DNA of 64,000 nt. Origin: JAKAGZ01 sp964412105 (GTDB lineage: Bacteria; Bacteroidota; Ignavibacteria; Ignavibacteriales; Ignavibacteriaceae). Both the position numbers and the translations under genes were made by a program. Below are positions 17,632 through 26,829 of the stretch, in pieces (the stretch's first letter is position 1; every line of letters begins with the position of its first letter). The stretch is from positions 45,927 to 109,926 of the forward strand of contig CAYPNM010000006.1 of NCBI GenBank assembly GCA_964412105.1. The letters are read 5' to 3'. The notes beneath the pieces are model-generated. The model was not told the DNA's origin. It saw only the letters and a program-made list of their open reading frames with translations, and ran no database searches.

Positions 17632-18683
17632 AAAAGTTTATGCCTCTTAGCTGCAACGTATAACACTTTATTTACCATATCGACATAACTGAGTCCAACT
17701 GTTCTTGCCGCTTTTGGAAAACACGAGTTATCCTCAGGATTTGGCAGTATTCCAGGTATTGGGTTTACTTCAATAATATTGGGTATATTGTTTGAATCGA
17801 GGCGCACATCGATCCTGCTCCAATCGCGGCATCGTAATGTTTTATAAGCATTTAGTACAGTGTTTTTAATCTGTATTTCCAGGTCATTGCTTATTTCTGC
17901 CGGACAGGTAAAAACATCCAGCGGATTTTCTTTTGTGTCCAGTATCCATTTAGCTTCATATGAATAAATTGGAATAAAATCCTCCGGAAAGTCACTAAAA
18001 TTTATTTCAACTATTGGCAACACTTCTGCTTCATCGTCATTACCAAGAACTGCTACAGTAAATTCTCTTCCCGGCAGGAATTCTTCGATCAAGGCCGGTT
18101 GTGCGTATTCCGATATCACCCTGTTAGCTTCTCTTTCCAGTTCTGCATCGCTTTTTACGTATGAAGTAGAAAAAATTCCTTTGCCTGATCCCTCCGAATA
18201 TGGTTTTACAATCAGTGGGAACCTTAAATTGTGATTTTTAATCGTCTCAATTTTATCGGCCAGGATAAATTTGGAGTTTGGGATTCCATGATAGGTAAGA
18301 ATTTCTTTTGTTCTAGCTTTATCAAGACATGTTGCAAGCGTTAAAGGATCAGAACCAGTGTAAGGGATGTCGAGCATATCAAGCATAGCAGGTATCTGCG
18401 CCTCTCTGCTTATGTTTTTCAGTCCTTCAGCAAAGTTAAAAACTATATCCGGTTGAATTTCTTTAAATTTTTCAAAGGCAAGTTCATTTGCTTCGACTAA
18501 TTTAACATCATTGTACAGAGCCAAAGCATTTTTTATTGAGTTGATCGTTTCCCAGGTATCCCATTCAGCATATGTATCAACCGCTTTTTCCGGTTGATGT
18601 TGCGCATTTTTTTGAACAGGGGATAATTCTTGGAGGAAAGTTTCACTTTCTGGTTTAACATTGAATGTAAGAGCGACTTTCAA
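17628..18683 (-). CDS. D-Ala-D-Ala-ligase-like ATP-grasp enzyme (first copy)
   Basis: A 351-residue Ddl-type ATP-grasp protein and first gene of the kamA operon. Visible motifs: PDIVFNFAEGLKN and TGSDPLTLATCLDKARTK in the N-terminal half, KPYSEGSGKGIF for ATP binding, EEFLPGREFTVAVLGND, and the metal site SRIDVRLxxxxxPNIIEVNPIPGI. The end NPIPGILPN is closer to genuine Ddl (NTLPGM) than its partner. It overlaps the second copy by 4 bp (17628-17631). Two different ATP-grasp ligases beside a lysine aminomutase suggest assembly of a short beta-lysine-containing amide. This is inference from context. Confidence 0.82.
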   Translation of the reverse strand: MKVALTFNVKPESETFLQELSPVQKNAQHQPEKAVDTYAEWDTWETINSIKNALALYNDVKLVEANELAFEKFKEIQPDIVFNFAEGLKNISREAQIPAMLDMLDIPYTGSDPLTLATCLDKARTKEILTYHGIPNSKFILADKIETIKNHNLRFPLIVKPYSEGSGKGIFSTSYVKSDAELEREANRVISEYAQPALIEEFLPGREFTVAVLGNDDEAEVLPIVEINFSDFPEDFIPIYSYEAKWILDTKENPLDVFTCPAEISNDLEIQIKNTVLNAYKTLRCRDWSRIDVRLDSNNIPNIIEVNPIPGILPNPEDNSCFPKAARTVGLSYVDMVNKVLYVAAKRHKLL

Positions 18684-18984
18684 TCGAACATTAAAGAGAG
18701 AAGATAAAATAATTTCTCCTTGCGATGTTTATAACAAATATAACTAATAATACTTTTAAGTCAACAACATTAAAAAACTTTTCAGGAATGTCTTTTGACA
18801 TCGAACCGACAACTTCTTTCGAGAATATTTCTGATAACATGAAAATCATTAGTTATAAATTTTATTCACCTCAAATTTATAACTAAAAATATTATTTACA
18901 AACAATAATTGCAAAATTTTTTTTGGGGTGAAGGGGGTTACTAATCCACTCAGGAAGAGAGGTTGAACCTAAATTTAAAACCTG
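18684..18984. other. intergenic region with long AT-rich hairpin
   Basis: A 301-bp spacer between the end of recG and the start of the ATP-grasp/kamA operon, both on the minus strand. It must hold the operon promoter. The only clear structure is the inverted repeat at 18849-18886. No ORF or RNA gene is supported. Confidence 0.5.
18849..18886. repeat. perfect 14-bp inverted repeat
   Basis: Arms TTAGTTATAAATTT (18849-18862) and AAATTTATAACTAA (18873-18886) are exactly complementary around a 10-nt loop. On the minus strand it lies about 100 nt after the recG stop and 166 nt before the ATP-grasp operon. No U-run follows, so a terminator or an operator are both possible. Confidence 0.6.
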
Positions 18985-21195
18985 TCAGGCTATCTTGGCG
19001 TACTCAAGATTCTTTGAATAGTGTTTTAAAAAATTTTCCTTTAGTATAGAATTTATTTCAGAGTTAAGATGCGGATCTTCATTTATAATTTTAAAAGCAG
19101 ACAACCGAGCTTCTTGAATTATCTCCGTATCATTTATGATGTTAACAAATTTTAAATCCGGTAAACCACTTTGCCTAGTTCCGAAAATGTCTCCCGGTCC
19201 TCTAAGCTTCAGATCAACCTCAGCAACTTTAAAACCATCATTATACTTAACCATTGTTTGAAGTCTAGCGCTGGCCTTATATTTTTCAATCTGTGCGGAT
19301 GATAGGTATTCCAGCTCCAGGTTTTTGTTTCCATGGTCTGCTACATAATTATCTTTGGTAACGAGAATGCAATATGCCTGTTTGTGACTTCTTCCTACTC
19401 TCCCACGAAGCTGATGCAGCTGTGATAGGCCAAATCTATGAGCATCGTTAATTAGGATGATGTTTGCATCCGGGATGTCAATGCCTACTTCAATAACAGT
19501 TGTACTTATAAGCACATTATATTTCTTTGCTAAAAACAGCAACATTACCTCTTCTTTTTCCTGCCATTTCATCCGTCCATGGATAAGCCCCAGCTTAAGA
19601 CCTTTTAGGTCAGAATCTTGTAATTCTTTGTAATAAGTCTCAGCAGCTTTTAGCTCCATTTTCTCTGAGTCCTCGACAAGAGGATAGACGATATAGGATT
19701 GATAACCTTCCTTACTTTTATCTGAAATAAACTTATATATTGCGTTTAACTTTGTCTCGCCTCTTAGAAGAGTTTTTACCGGCTTTCTATTCTTTGGCAT
19801 TTCGTCTATAATAGATAGATCCAGGTCGGCATAAATAGTCATAGATAAGGTTCGTGGAATTGGTGTGGCACTCATTACCAGCACATCAGGGACTTTCCCT
19901 TTGTTTTGAAGTTTAGCTCTTTGAGCAACTCCGAATCGATGTTGTTCATCGACAATAACTAAACCAAGGTTGTTGAATTTTACCTTTCTTTCAAATAGTG
20001 CATGGGTTCCTATAATGATATCGGCCTGCTGTAATTCTATCTTCTGAAGACTCTTTTCTTTTTCAGATTTTTTCTGGCCACCAACTAAAAGACTGACTTT
20101 TACAATTTTTTCTTTATGGATTTCGGATAATTTTTTCATCATCTTTGAAATATTTTTGGCATGCTGATCAGCCAGTATTTCTGTAGGGGCCATTAAAACG
20201 GCCTGGCAGCCGTTGTCAACTGCTATCAGCATTGCGATAAGAGCGACAATAGTCTTCCCTGATCCGACGTCTCCCTGCAAAAGCCTGTTCATCGGTTCGA
20301 TTGATTCCATATCATTCTTAATTTCACCCAAGACTTTGAGTTGAGCCATGGTAAGGTCAAAAGGGAGTGTTTTCAGGAAATCCTGCACCAAATGAGTTTT
20401 TATTTTCATAGAACTTCCGGCCAACCTTGTTTTATAATTGTGCTTTCTTAATGCTACGAGCATTTCAATATAGAACAATTCTTCGAACTTGAATCTTCTT
20501 TGTGCTTCAACGAACTTCTCACGGTTTTCAGGATAATGAAAGTTTTTAACTGCTTCAATGAGTGAGAGCAAATTGTGTTCTTTAATAATGGTGGAAGGTA
20601 GCGTCTCTTCAAGCAGGTGAGCATAAAGTTCAACTGCATTATTTATAATTTTTCTAAGGCTAAAGTCGCCTATATTGGTGTTTCTCAATTCCTTTGGAAT
20701 CCGATAAAAGGGGATAATCTTGCCAGTGTTTAATAAGCCTTTTGATTCATCCTCCGAAATTCTATCGAAGTCAGGATGAGTGAATTGCAAATTCCCGTAT
20801 TTGGATTTGACAGGCCTGCCTGAAACGGCGAAAGTGTCTCCTTCGTGAAAAACATTTAGGAAATATTTTATTCCCTGGTACCAAACGCACTCAAAAAATC
20901 CTGTTGAATCCCGGAATTGCACCTTGAATATTTCTCGTCTCCCATATCTTCTTTTTTCAATGTCTTCAACCTTAGCAATAATTGTTAATTCTCCATCATA
21001 ACCGTTTAATACATATCCGTAAGCTTTTGCTGCCGTAAGAGTAGTTGATCTATCAAGATGACGTGAGGGGAAATAAAAAAGAATATCCCTAATGGTTTCA
21101 ATCCCTATTTTCTTAAAAGATTCTGCACGACGCGGGCCAACTGATTTAATATACTGTACAGATCGAGCAATAATATTTTCATTTGATTTATTCAT
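18985..21195 (-). CDS. recG: ATP-dependent DNA helicase RecG
   Basis: The branch-migrating helicase that remodels stalled replication forks and Holliday junctions. The N-terminal wedge/OB region (SVGPRRAESFKKIG, then GRREIFKVQFRDSTGFFECVWYQG) is followed by SF2 motifs: Walker A LLQGDVGSGKTIV, motif II VIVDEQHRFGVAQR, SATPIPRT, and the C-terminal HQLRGRVGRS. The frame stays open to 21255, but the extra 20 residues are hydrophobic and unlike RecG. The ATG at 21195 (MNKSNENI) gives a normal protein of about 736 residues. It is divergent from dgt. Confidence 0.95.
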   Translation of the reverse strand: MNKSNENIIARSVQYIKSVGPRRAESFKKIGIETIRDILFYFPSRHLDRSTTLTAAKAYGYVLNGYDGELTIIAKVEDIEKRRYGRREIFKVQFRDSTGFFECVWYQGIKYFLNVFHEGDTFAVSGRPVKSKYGNLQFTHPDFDRISEDESKGLLNTGKIIPFYRIPKELRNTNIGDFSLRKIINNAVELYAHLLEETLPSTIIKEHNLLSLIEAVKNFHYPENREKFVEAQRRFKFEELFYIEMLVALRKHNYKTRLAGSSMKIKTHLVQDFLKTLPFDLTMAQLKVLGEIKNDMESIEPMNRLLQGDVGSGKTIVALIAMLIAVDNGCQAVLMAPTEILADQHAKNISKMMKKLSEIHKEKIVKVSLLVGGQKKSEKEKSLQKIELQQADIIIGTHALFERKVKFNNLGLVIVDEQHRFGVAQRAKLQNKGKVPDVLVMSATPIPRTLSMTIYADLDLSIIDEMPKNRKPVKTLLRGETKLNAIYKFISDKSKEGYQSYIVYPLVEDSEKMELKAAETYYKELQDSDLKGLKLGLIHGRMKWQEKEEVMLLFLAKKYNVLISTTVIEVGIDIPDANIILINDAHRFGLSQLHQLRGRVGRSHKQAYCILVTKDNYVADHGNKNLELEYLSSAQIEKYKASARLQTMVKYNDGFKVAEVDLKLRGPGDIFGTRQSGLPDLKFVNIINDTEIIQEARLSAFKIINEDPHLNSEINSILKENFLKHYSKNLEYAKIA

Positions 21196-21901
21196 CAAAG
21201 TGAAAAATAGTGCAAGCAGAAAGCAATTACAATAAACCGAAAACTTGGGTAGCATTCTAATTCTAAATTAGGAAATGAAGCAAATTATCATTTTGATTTT
21301 GTCTGTTTAAATGACCGATTCGGATTGAGAATTTATGAAATCCGCAAAACGCAGAATTATCAGGCTGAATGTATCTCCCAAAACTGATTTTCGCTTTCGA
21401 GTAATTCCCTGATCCATAGCGATGTTATCTGTTCTGACCACAATACAGCCCGGCAATTTTACCTTTTATTCGGTGAATCAGAAATATAAAAAGGTCTTTT
21501 TTTGGTATGTCAATTTTGTCAAAATAGAACGAATTTTGGTCCTGATTTTGGGGATTTTTATGGGGGGTATATACCAGTTGTATAGGAGGTGAGCAGGAAG
21601 TAGAAAAGTCTGCCAAATTGGCAGACTTCTTAAAAGAGCCAGTAAATTTCCAGGCAAATGAAGCTTCGAAGCAATCACCTAACGGGATGATATAAACGGG
21701 GGTAGAATGATAACCGTAAAGCTGAAGAGAAGAGAAATATCAGACAACTTTGAGCAACTTCCATTATTGTATAGGGGTGATTTTAATTTGGCCTAAATGC
21801 CGAGTACTTTTCTATTTTTAAGATTGAAAGCACTATCCAGAATATGCTGAGGTTTTTGATTATTGTTTGTTAAATTTGCTTAATAAAAAATAGAAACCAA
21901 T
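21196..21901. other. long intergenic region between recG and dgt
   Basis: About 700 bp between divergent genes. It contains the palindrome at 21606-21628 and a possible 29-codon ORF at 21707-21796 preceded by a G-rich stretch. I see no other structure. It must include the promoters of recG and dgt. Confidence 0.5.
21606..21628. repeat. 23-bp perfect palindrome, AAGTCTGCCA-AAT-TGGCAGACTT
   Basis: Perfect 10-bp arms around AAT, in the recG-dgt divergent region. The same core recurs at 53482-53506, with degenerate relatives at 53392-53410 and 53568-53586. Finding it at two places about 32 kb apart points to a binding site for one regulator or to a dispersed repeat rather than chance. It lies 274 bp upstream of dgt. 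Confidence 0.7.
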
Positions 21902-23263
21902 ATGGAATGGAAAAAACTTTTATCTAAAAGATTGCTTGGTTTTACGGAAGAAACCTCAAGTGATGGAAGAAGCCAGTTTCAAAAAGACTTCGATAGAATC
22001 GTATTTAGTTCGGCATTCAGGAGATTGCAGGACAAAACACAAGTCTTTCCGCTTCCTGAAAGCGATTACGTTCACACCAGGTTGACCCATAGCCTTGAAG
22101 TTTCTTGTGTCGGGCGATCGCTTGGAAACGCTGTTGGTGAAAAAATATTGGAGCGAAATAAAAAGCTCAAAGATGAATTCACTCAATTTCATTTTGGTGA
22201 AATAGTAGCTTCTGCGTGCCTTGGTCATGACATTGGCAATCCACCGTTCGGCCATTCCGGTGAAGATGCTATTTCAGAATATTTCCGTAATGGGGCAGGA
22301 AAAATTTATAAAAGCCGATTAAACAAAAAGCAATGGGCTGATCTGACGAAGTTTGAAGGAAATGCCCAAGGATTCAGGATAATTACGAAACTTCAGAATC
22401 CAACAATTAAGGGCGGGCTAAGGTTATCGTGCGCTACGCTTGCTGCATTTACAAAATATCCAAAAGAATCACTGATTGAAACCAGCAGTAAAGCAAAATC
22501 TCATAAAGAAAAACTTTATAAGAAATATGGATTCTTCCAAGCCGAAAAAGAACTTTTTAATGATGTGGCTGAAGAAACCGGCCTGCCGAAGAAACCCGGA
22601 TATAAAAATTCTTTATTCTGGTGCAGACATCCTCTCTCGTTTTTGGTCGAAGCGGCTGATGATATTTGTTACAGGATTATGGATCTAGAAGACGGGTTCA
22701 GGCTTGGCCTTCTTTCTTTTAATGATACGGAGGAGCTGTTAATGCCGTTAAAAGGAAGTGTATCTCTCAATCTGTATAATGCGCGAAATGAAAATGACAG
22801 GATTGGCTATCTAAGAGCAAAGGTTATCAGCAAGTTGGTAAACACATTATCTACAGTTTTTATTGATGAAGAGAATAATATAATGAGCGGGAAGCTTGAC
22901 AAAGATCTGATTTCATTGCTTCCAACAGCCGAATTGTTGGAGGAAATCAAAAGGATTTCGGCAGAAAAGATTTATTCAATAAAAAGCGTTGTGGAAAGAG
23001 AAGCTGCCGGTTTCGAAGTTTTAGGAGGATTGCTTGATACTTTTATCAATGCGGTAAATGAATCTGCTGAGGATAGAATATCACCAAAGAATAAAACAAT
23101 CATTAAACTTATTCCGAAGCAATTTTTAAGTGATGATGGCAGGCCGGATAAAGATATTTATACCAGGCTGTTGAAAATAAACGATCTTGTTTCCGGGATG
23201 ACTGACTCTTACGCAGTTTCTATTTACAGGAAGATTAAAGGAATATCATTGCCGAATAGGTAA
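21902..23263 (+). CDS. dgt: dGTP triphosphohydrolase-like HD protein
   Basis: A 453-residue HD-domain hydrolase of the dGTPase family, which splits dNTPs into the nucleoside and triphosphate. The family start (SDGRSQFQKDFDRIVFSSAFRRLQDKTQVFP) is followed by the HD motif His63 (RLTHSLEV) and His109-Asp110 (CLGHDIGNPPFGHSGE). Length is close to that of other long-form dGTPases. It reads alone from a long upstream region and ends 1 bp from the convergent gpsA. Substrate preference among dNTPs cannot be told. Confidence 0.92.
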   Translation: MEWKKLLSKRLLGFTEETSSDGRSQFQKDFDRIVFSSAFRRLQDKTQVFPLPESDYVHTRLTHSLEVSCVGRSLGNAVGEKILERNKKLKDEFTQFHFGEIVASACLGHDIGNPPFGHSGEDAISEYFRNGAGKIYKSRLNKKQWADLTKFEGNAQGFRIITKLQNPTIKGGLRLSCATLAAFTKYPKESLIETSSKAKSHKEKLYKKYGFFQAEKELFNDVAEETGLPKKPGYKNSLFWCRHPLSFLVEAADDICYRIMDLEDGFRLGLLSFNDTEELLMPLKGSVSLNLYNARNENDRIGYLRAKVISKLVNTLSTVFIDEENNIMSGKLDKDLISLLPTAELLEEIKRISAEKIYSIKSVVEREAAGFEVLGGLLDTFINAVNESAEDRISPKNKTIIKLIPKQFLSDDGRPDKDIYTRLLKINDLVSGMTDSYAVSIYRKIKGISLPNR

Positions 23264-23264
23264 T

Positions 23265-24260
23265 TCATTCCATCTTCATATCGCGGGTCATAAGGTCGGT
23301 AGTGGCTTTTACAGGGTCTTTATCTTCAAATAGAATTCTATAAACTTCTGTTGTGATTGGTATTTCAACTTTATGTTTTTTCCCGAGCATAGATGCGGAA
23401 CGACTTGTTTCAACACCTTCGGCAACCATCTGCATAGATTTTAAAACTGTCTTTAATCTTTTTCCTGAGCCAACCTGTTCACCAACGTACCTGTTGCGAC
23501 TATGTTTGCTCATGCAGGTCACTATCAAATCGCCCATTCCTGATAAGCCTGCAAAAGTATCAGGTTGAGCCCCAAGGGCAATTCCAAGGCGTGATATTTC
23601 AGCAATTCCTCTTGTCATAATTGCAGCTTTTGTATTATCGCCGAATTTTGCTCCATCAACTATACCTGCACCAATAGCAATGACATTCTTAAAAGCCCCT
23701 CCCAGCTCAACGCCGAGAATATCTGTTGAGCCATAAACTCTGAAGTATGAGGTAATAAATGCAGCCTGAATGGATTTTGTAGTTTCAACATTTTGTGAAG
23801 CTGTTACAACGGCTGTTGGAATTCTTCTGCTTACTTCTTCAGCGTGGCTTGGACCTGAAAGCACTCCAACCTGATCGCCGCTGAGAGAAGGAATCTCATC
23901 CTTCAACATTTGTGACATAGTCATCAATGAGCTGTTTTCAATTCCTTTTGCAACGCTTACCAAAATTGAACTTTTAATATGAGAAGGAATAATATGTTTT
24001 ATAACGCTTCTCAGGAACTGAGAAGGAACAGCGAGCACTATCATATTTTTATCCAATGTGGATTCTTCAAGATCATGGGTGATCAGAATCTCTTTAGGAA
24101 TTTTAATCCCAGGAAGGTAAGTATCGTTAAATCTGGTTTTGGATAAAATTTTAGAGTAGTTTTTTTTGTATTCCCAGAGGGTTACTTCGTGGCCATTATA
24201 ATGAAGAAGGATAGCAAGGGTAGTTCCCCAGCCGCCGGCACCCAGCACGGATATTTTCAT
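23265..24260 (-). CDS. gpsA: glycerol-3-phosphate dehydrogenase [NAD(P)+]
   Basis: A 331-residue GpsA, which reduces dihydroxyacetone phosphate to sn-glycerol-3-phosphate for phospholipid synthesis. Motifs: the Rossmann loop VLGAGGWGTTLAILL at the N-terminus, VLSGPSHAEEVSRRIPTAVV, the catalytic lysine region GVELGGAFKNVIAI, and GLSGMGDLIVTC with NRYVGE. Its start overlaps the plsY stop by 1 bp, so glycerol-3-phosphate formation and its acylation are encoded together. Confidence 0.96.
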   Translation of the reverse strand: MKISVLGAGGWGTTLAILLHYNGHEVTLWEYKKNYSKILSKTRFNDTYLPGIKIPKEILITHDLEESTLDKNMIVLAVPSQFLRSVIKHIIPSHIKSSILVSVAKGIENSSLMTMSQMLKDEIPSLSGDQVGVLSGPSHAEEVSRRIPTAVVTASQNVETTKSIQAAFITSYFRVYGSTDILGVELGGAFKNVIAIGAGIVDGAKFGDNTKAAIMTRGIAEISRLGIALGAQPDTFAGLSGMGDLIVTCMSKHSRNRYVGEQVGSGKRLKTVLKSMQMVAEGVETSRSASMLGKKHKVEIPITTEVYRILFEDKDPVKATTDLMTRDMKME

Positions 24261-24937
24261 TACTTAAGTGAGGCTTTATTTTTCCTTGAAAAACTTATTT
24301 TATTTTCGCTTCCATTCAGAAGTCTAACAACGTTTTTCCTATGTGTAAAGATAACCAGTAATGAGATAGCAATTATAAATGGCAATATGATGTGATATCC
24401 CTGGATATTTACATTAAAAACATTTTCGCGGATAACTAATGCAACAGGAACAACTATAGCTGCTATAATTGATCCAAGTGAAACATATTTTGATATGGAA
24501 ACAACAATAATAAATGCACCGATTGCAATCAGCATATCAATGGTTGTTATCATTAATAACATACCGAGAGCGGTAGCAATTCCTTTACCCCCCTTGAACC
24601 CTGCAAAGATCGTCCAGATATGTCCGATAACAGCTGCAATGCCTGCAATTATCTGAACTAATGTGAAATCATCAAATGGAGTAGCATTGTTAAAAGGCAT
24701 ATTTCCCATAAATAATCTAGATACAACAATTACTGCGAGGACACCTTTCATTGCATCCAGAATTATCACAAGTAAACCATGCCTCCATCCGAGTACGCGC
24801 ATTACATTAGTACCGCCGGCATTTCCGCTGCCGTAATCGCGTATATCAATCCCCCGTGCTAATTTGCTTACAATTATACTTGTCGGAATTGATCCGATAA
24901 GGTATGAAAGAGTAATTATAGCAAGTAAATTTAGCAT
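24260..24937 (-). CDS. plsY: glycerol-3-phosphate acyltransferase PlsY
   Basis: A 225-residue integral membrane enzyme that acylates glycerol-3-phosphate using acyl-phosphate. The three conserved loops are visible: SIPTSIIVSKL at about residue 16, YGSGNAGGTNVMRVLGWRHG at about 35-54 and the glycine-rich GGKGIATALGML at about 113-124. Five membrane segments are predicted. The C-terminal ~20 residues are polar and basic, a little longer than usual. It is coupled to gpsA. Confidence 0.95.
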   Translation of the reverse strand: MLNLLAIITLSYLIGSIPTSIIVSKLARGIDIRDYGSGNAGGTNVMRVLGWRHGLLVIILDAMKGVLAVIVVSRLFMGNMPFNNATPFDDFTLVQIIAGIAAVIGHIWTIFAGFKGGKGIATALGMLLMITTIDMLIAIGAFIIVVSISKYVSLGSIIAAIVVPVALVIRENVFNVNIQGYHIILPFIIAISLLVIFTHRKNVVRLLNGSENKISFSRKNKASLK

Positions 24938-25048
24938 TGCGTTATTCCGTTAAATCTATAAGAATGTAACCTATACATATTGGAAATAAATATCAATACA
25001 CTTAGACCTATAAACATTGTTATTTATTCAAGAAATAAAGATTTTGCA

Positions 25049-25720
25049 TCAAATAAGCTTCTTAAATAGTTCAAAATCAGCCTTGTTTGTAATCTTGAAG
25101 TTAAATAATGATCCCTCAACTATATTTATAGTTTTTCCTATCCTTTTTACAAGCATTGACTCATCAGTACCATAAAACTTGTCTTTATAAGCTTTTTCCA
25201 TTGCCTTCAAGATATCCACATATTTAAATATCTGTGGAGTCTGAACATAGAATATATTTTTTCTATCAATATATTTGTTCACTGAATTGTGGCCTTTTAT
25301 TATCGTATCTCCTGCCTGAAGACAAACCAATGCATTGCCTTTTGCTTTTGCAGTGATTAGTGCGTTAGAAAGAGTTTTCTGGGGTAAGAGCGGGCGGGCG
25401 GCATCGTGAACAACGATTAAATCATTCCTATTAGCCTTAATTGATTTCAATGCATTATAAACAGAATCTTGTCTTTTTCTTCCGCCTTTGACGATGGTTT
25501 TTAGTTTTGTGAGTTTATATTTTTTTTTGAGTTTAGCCAGAAGGCTGAAATAATCAGGTTCCGCAGAAATAATTATTTCATTTACTAATTTGTTTTTTTG
25601 AAAGGCTTCAATAGTGTAGACTATTAATTCTTTCTTCTTAAATCTTAGGTATTGTTTAGGAGTGGCTGTGCCACTCCTAATTCCTTTTCCTCCAGCTGGA
25701 ATAATTACATAAGTTTTCAT
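25049..25720 (-). CDS. ispD: 2-C-methyl-D-erythritol 4-phosphate cytidylyltransferase
   Basis: A 223-residue IspD, third enzyme of the MEP isoprenoid pathway, which makes CDP-methylerythritol. It has the nucleotide-binding N-terminus IIPAGGKGIRSGTATPKQYL, VHDAARPLL near residue 110, and TPQIFKY and GTDESMLVKR towards the C-terminus. The start overlaps the end of queA by 4 bp (25717-25720). The 111-bp gap to plsY has no clear terminator. Confidence 0.95.
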   Translation of the reverse strand: MKTYVIIPAGGKGIRSGTATPKQYLRFKKKELIVYTIEAFQKNKLVNEIIISAEPDYFSLLAKLKKKYKLTKLKTIVKGGRKRQDSVYNALKSIKANRNDLIVVHDAARPLLPQKTLSNALITAKAKGNALVCLQAGDTIIKGHNSVNKYIDRKNIFYVQTPQIFKYVDILKAMEKAYKDKFYGTDESMLVKRIGKTINIVEGSLFNFKITNKADFELFKKLI

Positions 25721-26751
25721 TTAATCAGCATAGCATCGCCGTAACTTAAAAAGCGATATTTTTCTTTCAGGGCTTTTTTATAAGATTTCATTAGAAATTC
25801 GTGTCCTGCAAAAGCGCTAGCAAGCATAATTAAAGTTGATTCAGGTTGATGAAAGTTTGTGATTAACCTATCAGTAATTTTGAAATCATAATAAGGGTAA
25901 ATGAATTTATCTGTCCATCCAGCATTAGGTTTTACAAAACCATCTGCAGTTATACTAGTCTCGACTGCACGACAAGCACTGGTACCAACTACAAATACTT
26001 TGCGCTTTCCGTGCTTTGCTTTATTAATTAAATCAGCCGACTTTTGGCTGATTTCGTAGTATTCTGAGTCCATTTTGTGCTTTGTCAGGTCTTCAACCTC
26101 AACCGGTCTAAAAGTACCAAGCCCGATATGCAAAATAATAGGAACAATATTTATTCCTTTCTTTTCTATTTTCTGAAGCAGCTTTGGAGTAAAATGTAAA
26201 CCAGCAGTTGGTGCTGCAACCGCTCCATCCACTCTTGCATAAACAGTCTGGTAATCTTCTTTATCGTTAGGTTCCGGTTCTCTTTTAATGTATGGGGGAA
26301 GGGGAGTATATCCTATTTTTTCAACAGCCTTATAAACGTTTCCCGGTTGGTTAAATCTTACAGTCCTTCCACGCGAAGTTGTATTATCAATAACCTCACA
26401 CCATAACTTATCATTGAAATAAATTTTATTTCCAATTCTAACTTTTCTGGCCGGATCAACGATTACATCCCAGATGCAATCGGTTGCATTTAATTCTCTC
26501 AAAAGGAAGACTTCAATTTTGGCATTTGTTTTTTCTTTTTTGCCATAAAGTCTTGCCTGGAATACACGTGTTTCGTTAACTATGAGAACGTCACCTTTTC
26601 CCATATAGCTTACTATATCTGAAAATGTTTTATTCTCCACCTCCTGCGTTTCTCTGTCAAGGACCATTAATTTGGCTTTATCGCGGGGACTAGCAGGATA
26701 TTTCGCAATATGAGTTTTAGGTAAGTTAAATTTGAAATCTGATAATTTCAT
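25717..26751 (-). CDS. queA: S-adenosylmethionine:tRNA ribosyltransferase-isomerase
   Basis: A 344-residue QueA, which adds the ribosyl part of SAM to preQ1 in tRNA to form epoxyqueuosine. Family motifs include the start SDFKFNLPKTHIAKYPASPRD, AGLHFTPKLL, HIGLGTFRPV, and the C-terminal NFHQPESTLIMLASAFAG. Length is typical. Together with queC and queF on the right side of the window it shows that this organism makes queuosine from precursors. It overlaps ispD by 4 bp. Confidence 0.97.
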   Translation of the reverse strand: MKLSDFKFNLPKTHIAKYPASPRDKAKLMVLDRETQEVENKTFSDIVSYMGKGDVLIVNETRVFQARLYGKKEKTNAKIEVFLLRELNATDCIWDVIVDPARKVRIGNKIYFNDKLWCEVIDNTTSRGRTVRFNQPGNVYKAVEKIGYTPLPPYIKREPEPNDKEDYQTVYARVDGAVAAPTAGLHFTPKLLQKIEKKGINIVPIILHIGLGTFRPVEVEDLTKHKMDSEYYEISQKSADLINKAKHGKRKVFVVGTSACRAVETSITADGFVKPNAGWTDKFIYPYYDFKITDRLITNFHQPESTLIMLASAFAGHEFLMKSYKKALKEKYRFLSYGDAMLIK

Positions 26752-26785
26752 TCTTGTTAACCTCTTAACTAAGTGAATTATTCTT

Positions 26786-26815
26786 TACCGTGAGGGCTTA
26801 TTCTTCCTCACGGTA
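26786..26815. terminator. hairpin between ppdK and queA
   Basis: Perfect 10-bp arms TACCGTGAGG (26786-26795) and CCTCACGGTA (26806-26815) around a 10-nt loop, just after the ppdK stop on the minus strand. The downstream minus-strand sequence is not U-rich, so it may be a weak terminator or a processing or stability hairpin. Confidence 0.65.
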
Positions 26816-26829
26816 GTTAATTTTAATGT

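Noticed and set aside
16570..18683. Calling the two ATP-grasp genes ddl (cell-wall D-Ala-D-Ala ligase)
   Set aside because: They are two diverged copies in one operon with kamA, and the C-terminal substrate motifs differ from Ddl. A plain ddl label would overstate what the sequence shows.
21196..21255. 20-residue N-terminal extension of RecG
   Set aside because: The extension is hydrophobic (CFLLALFF) and not found in RecG proteins. The internal ATG gives the normal start.
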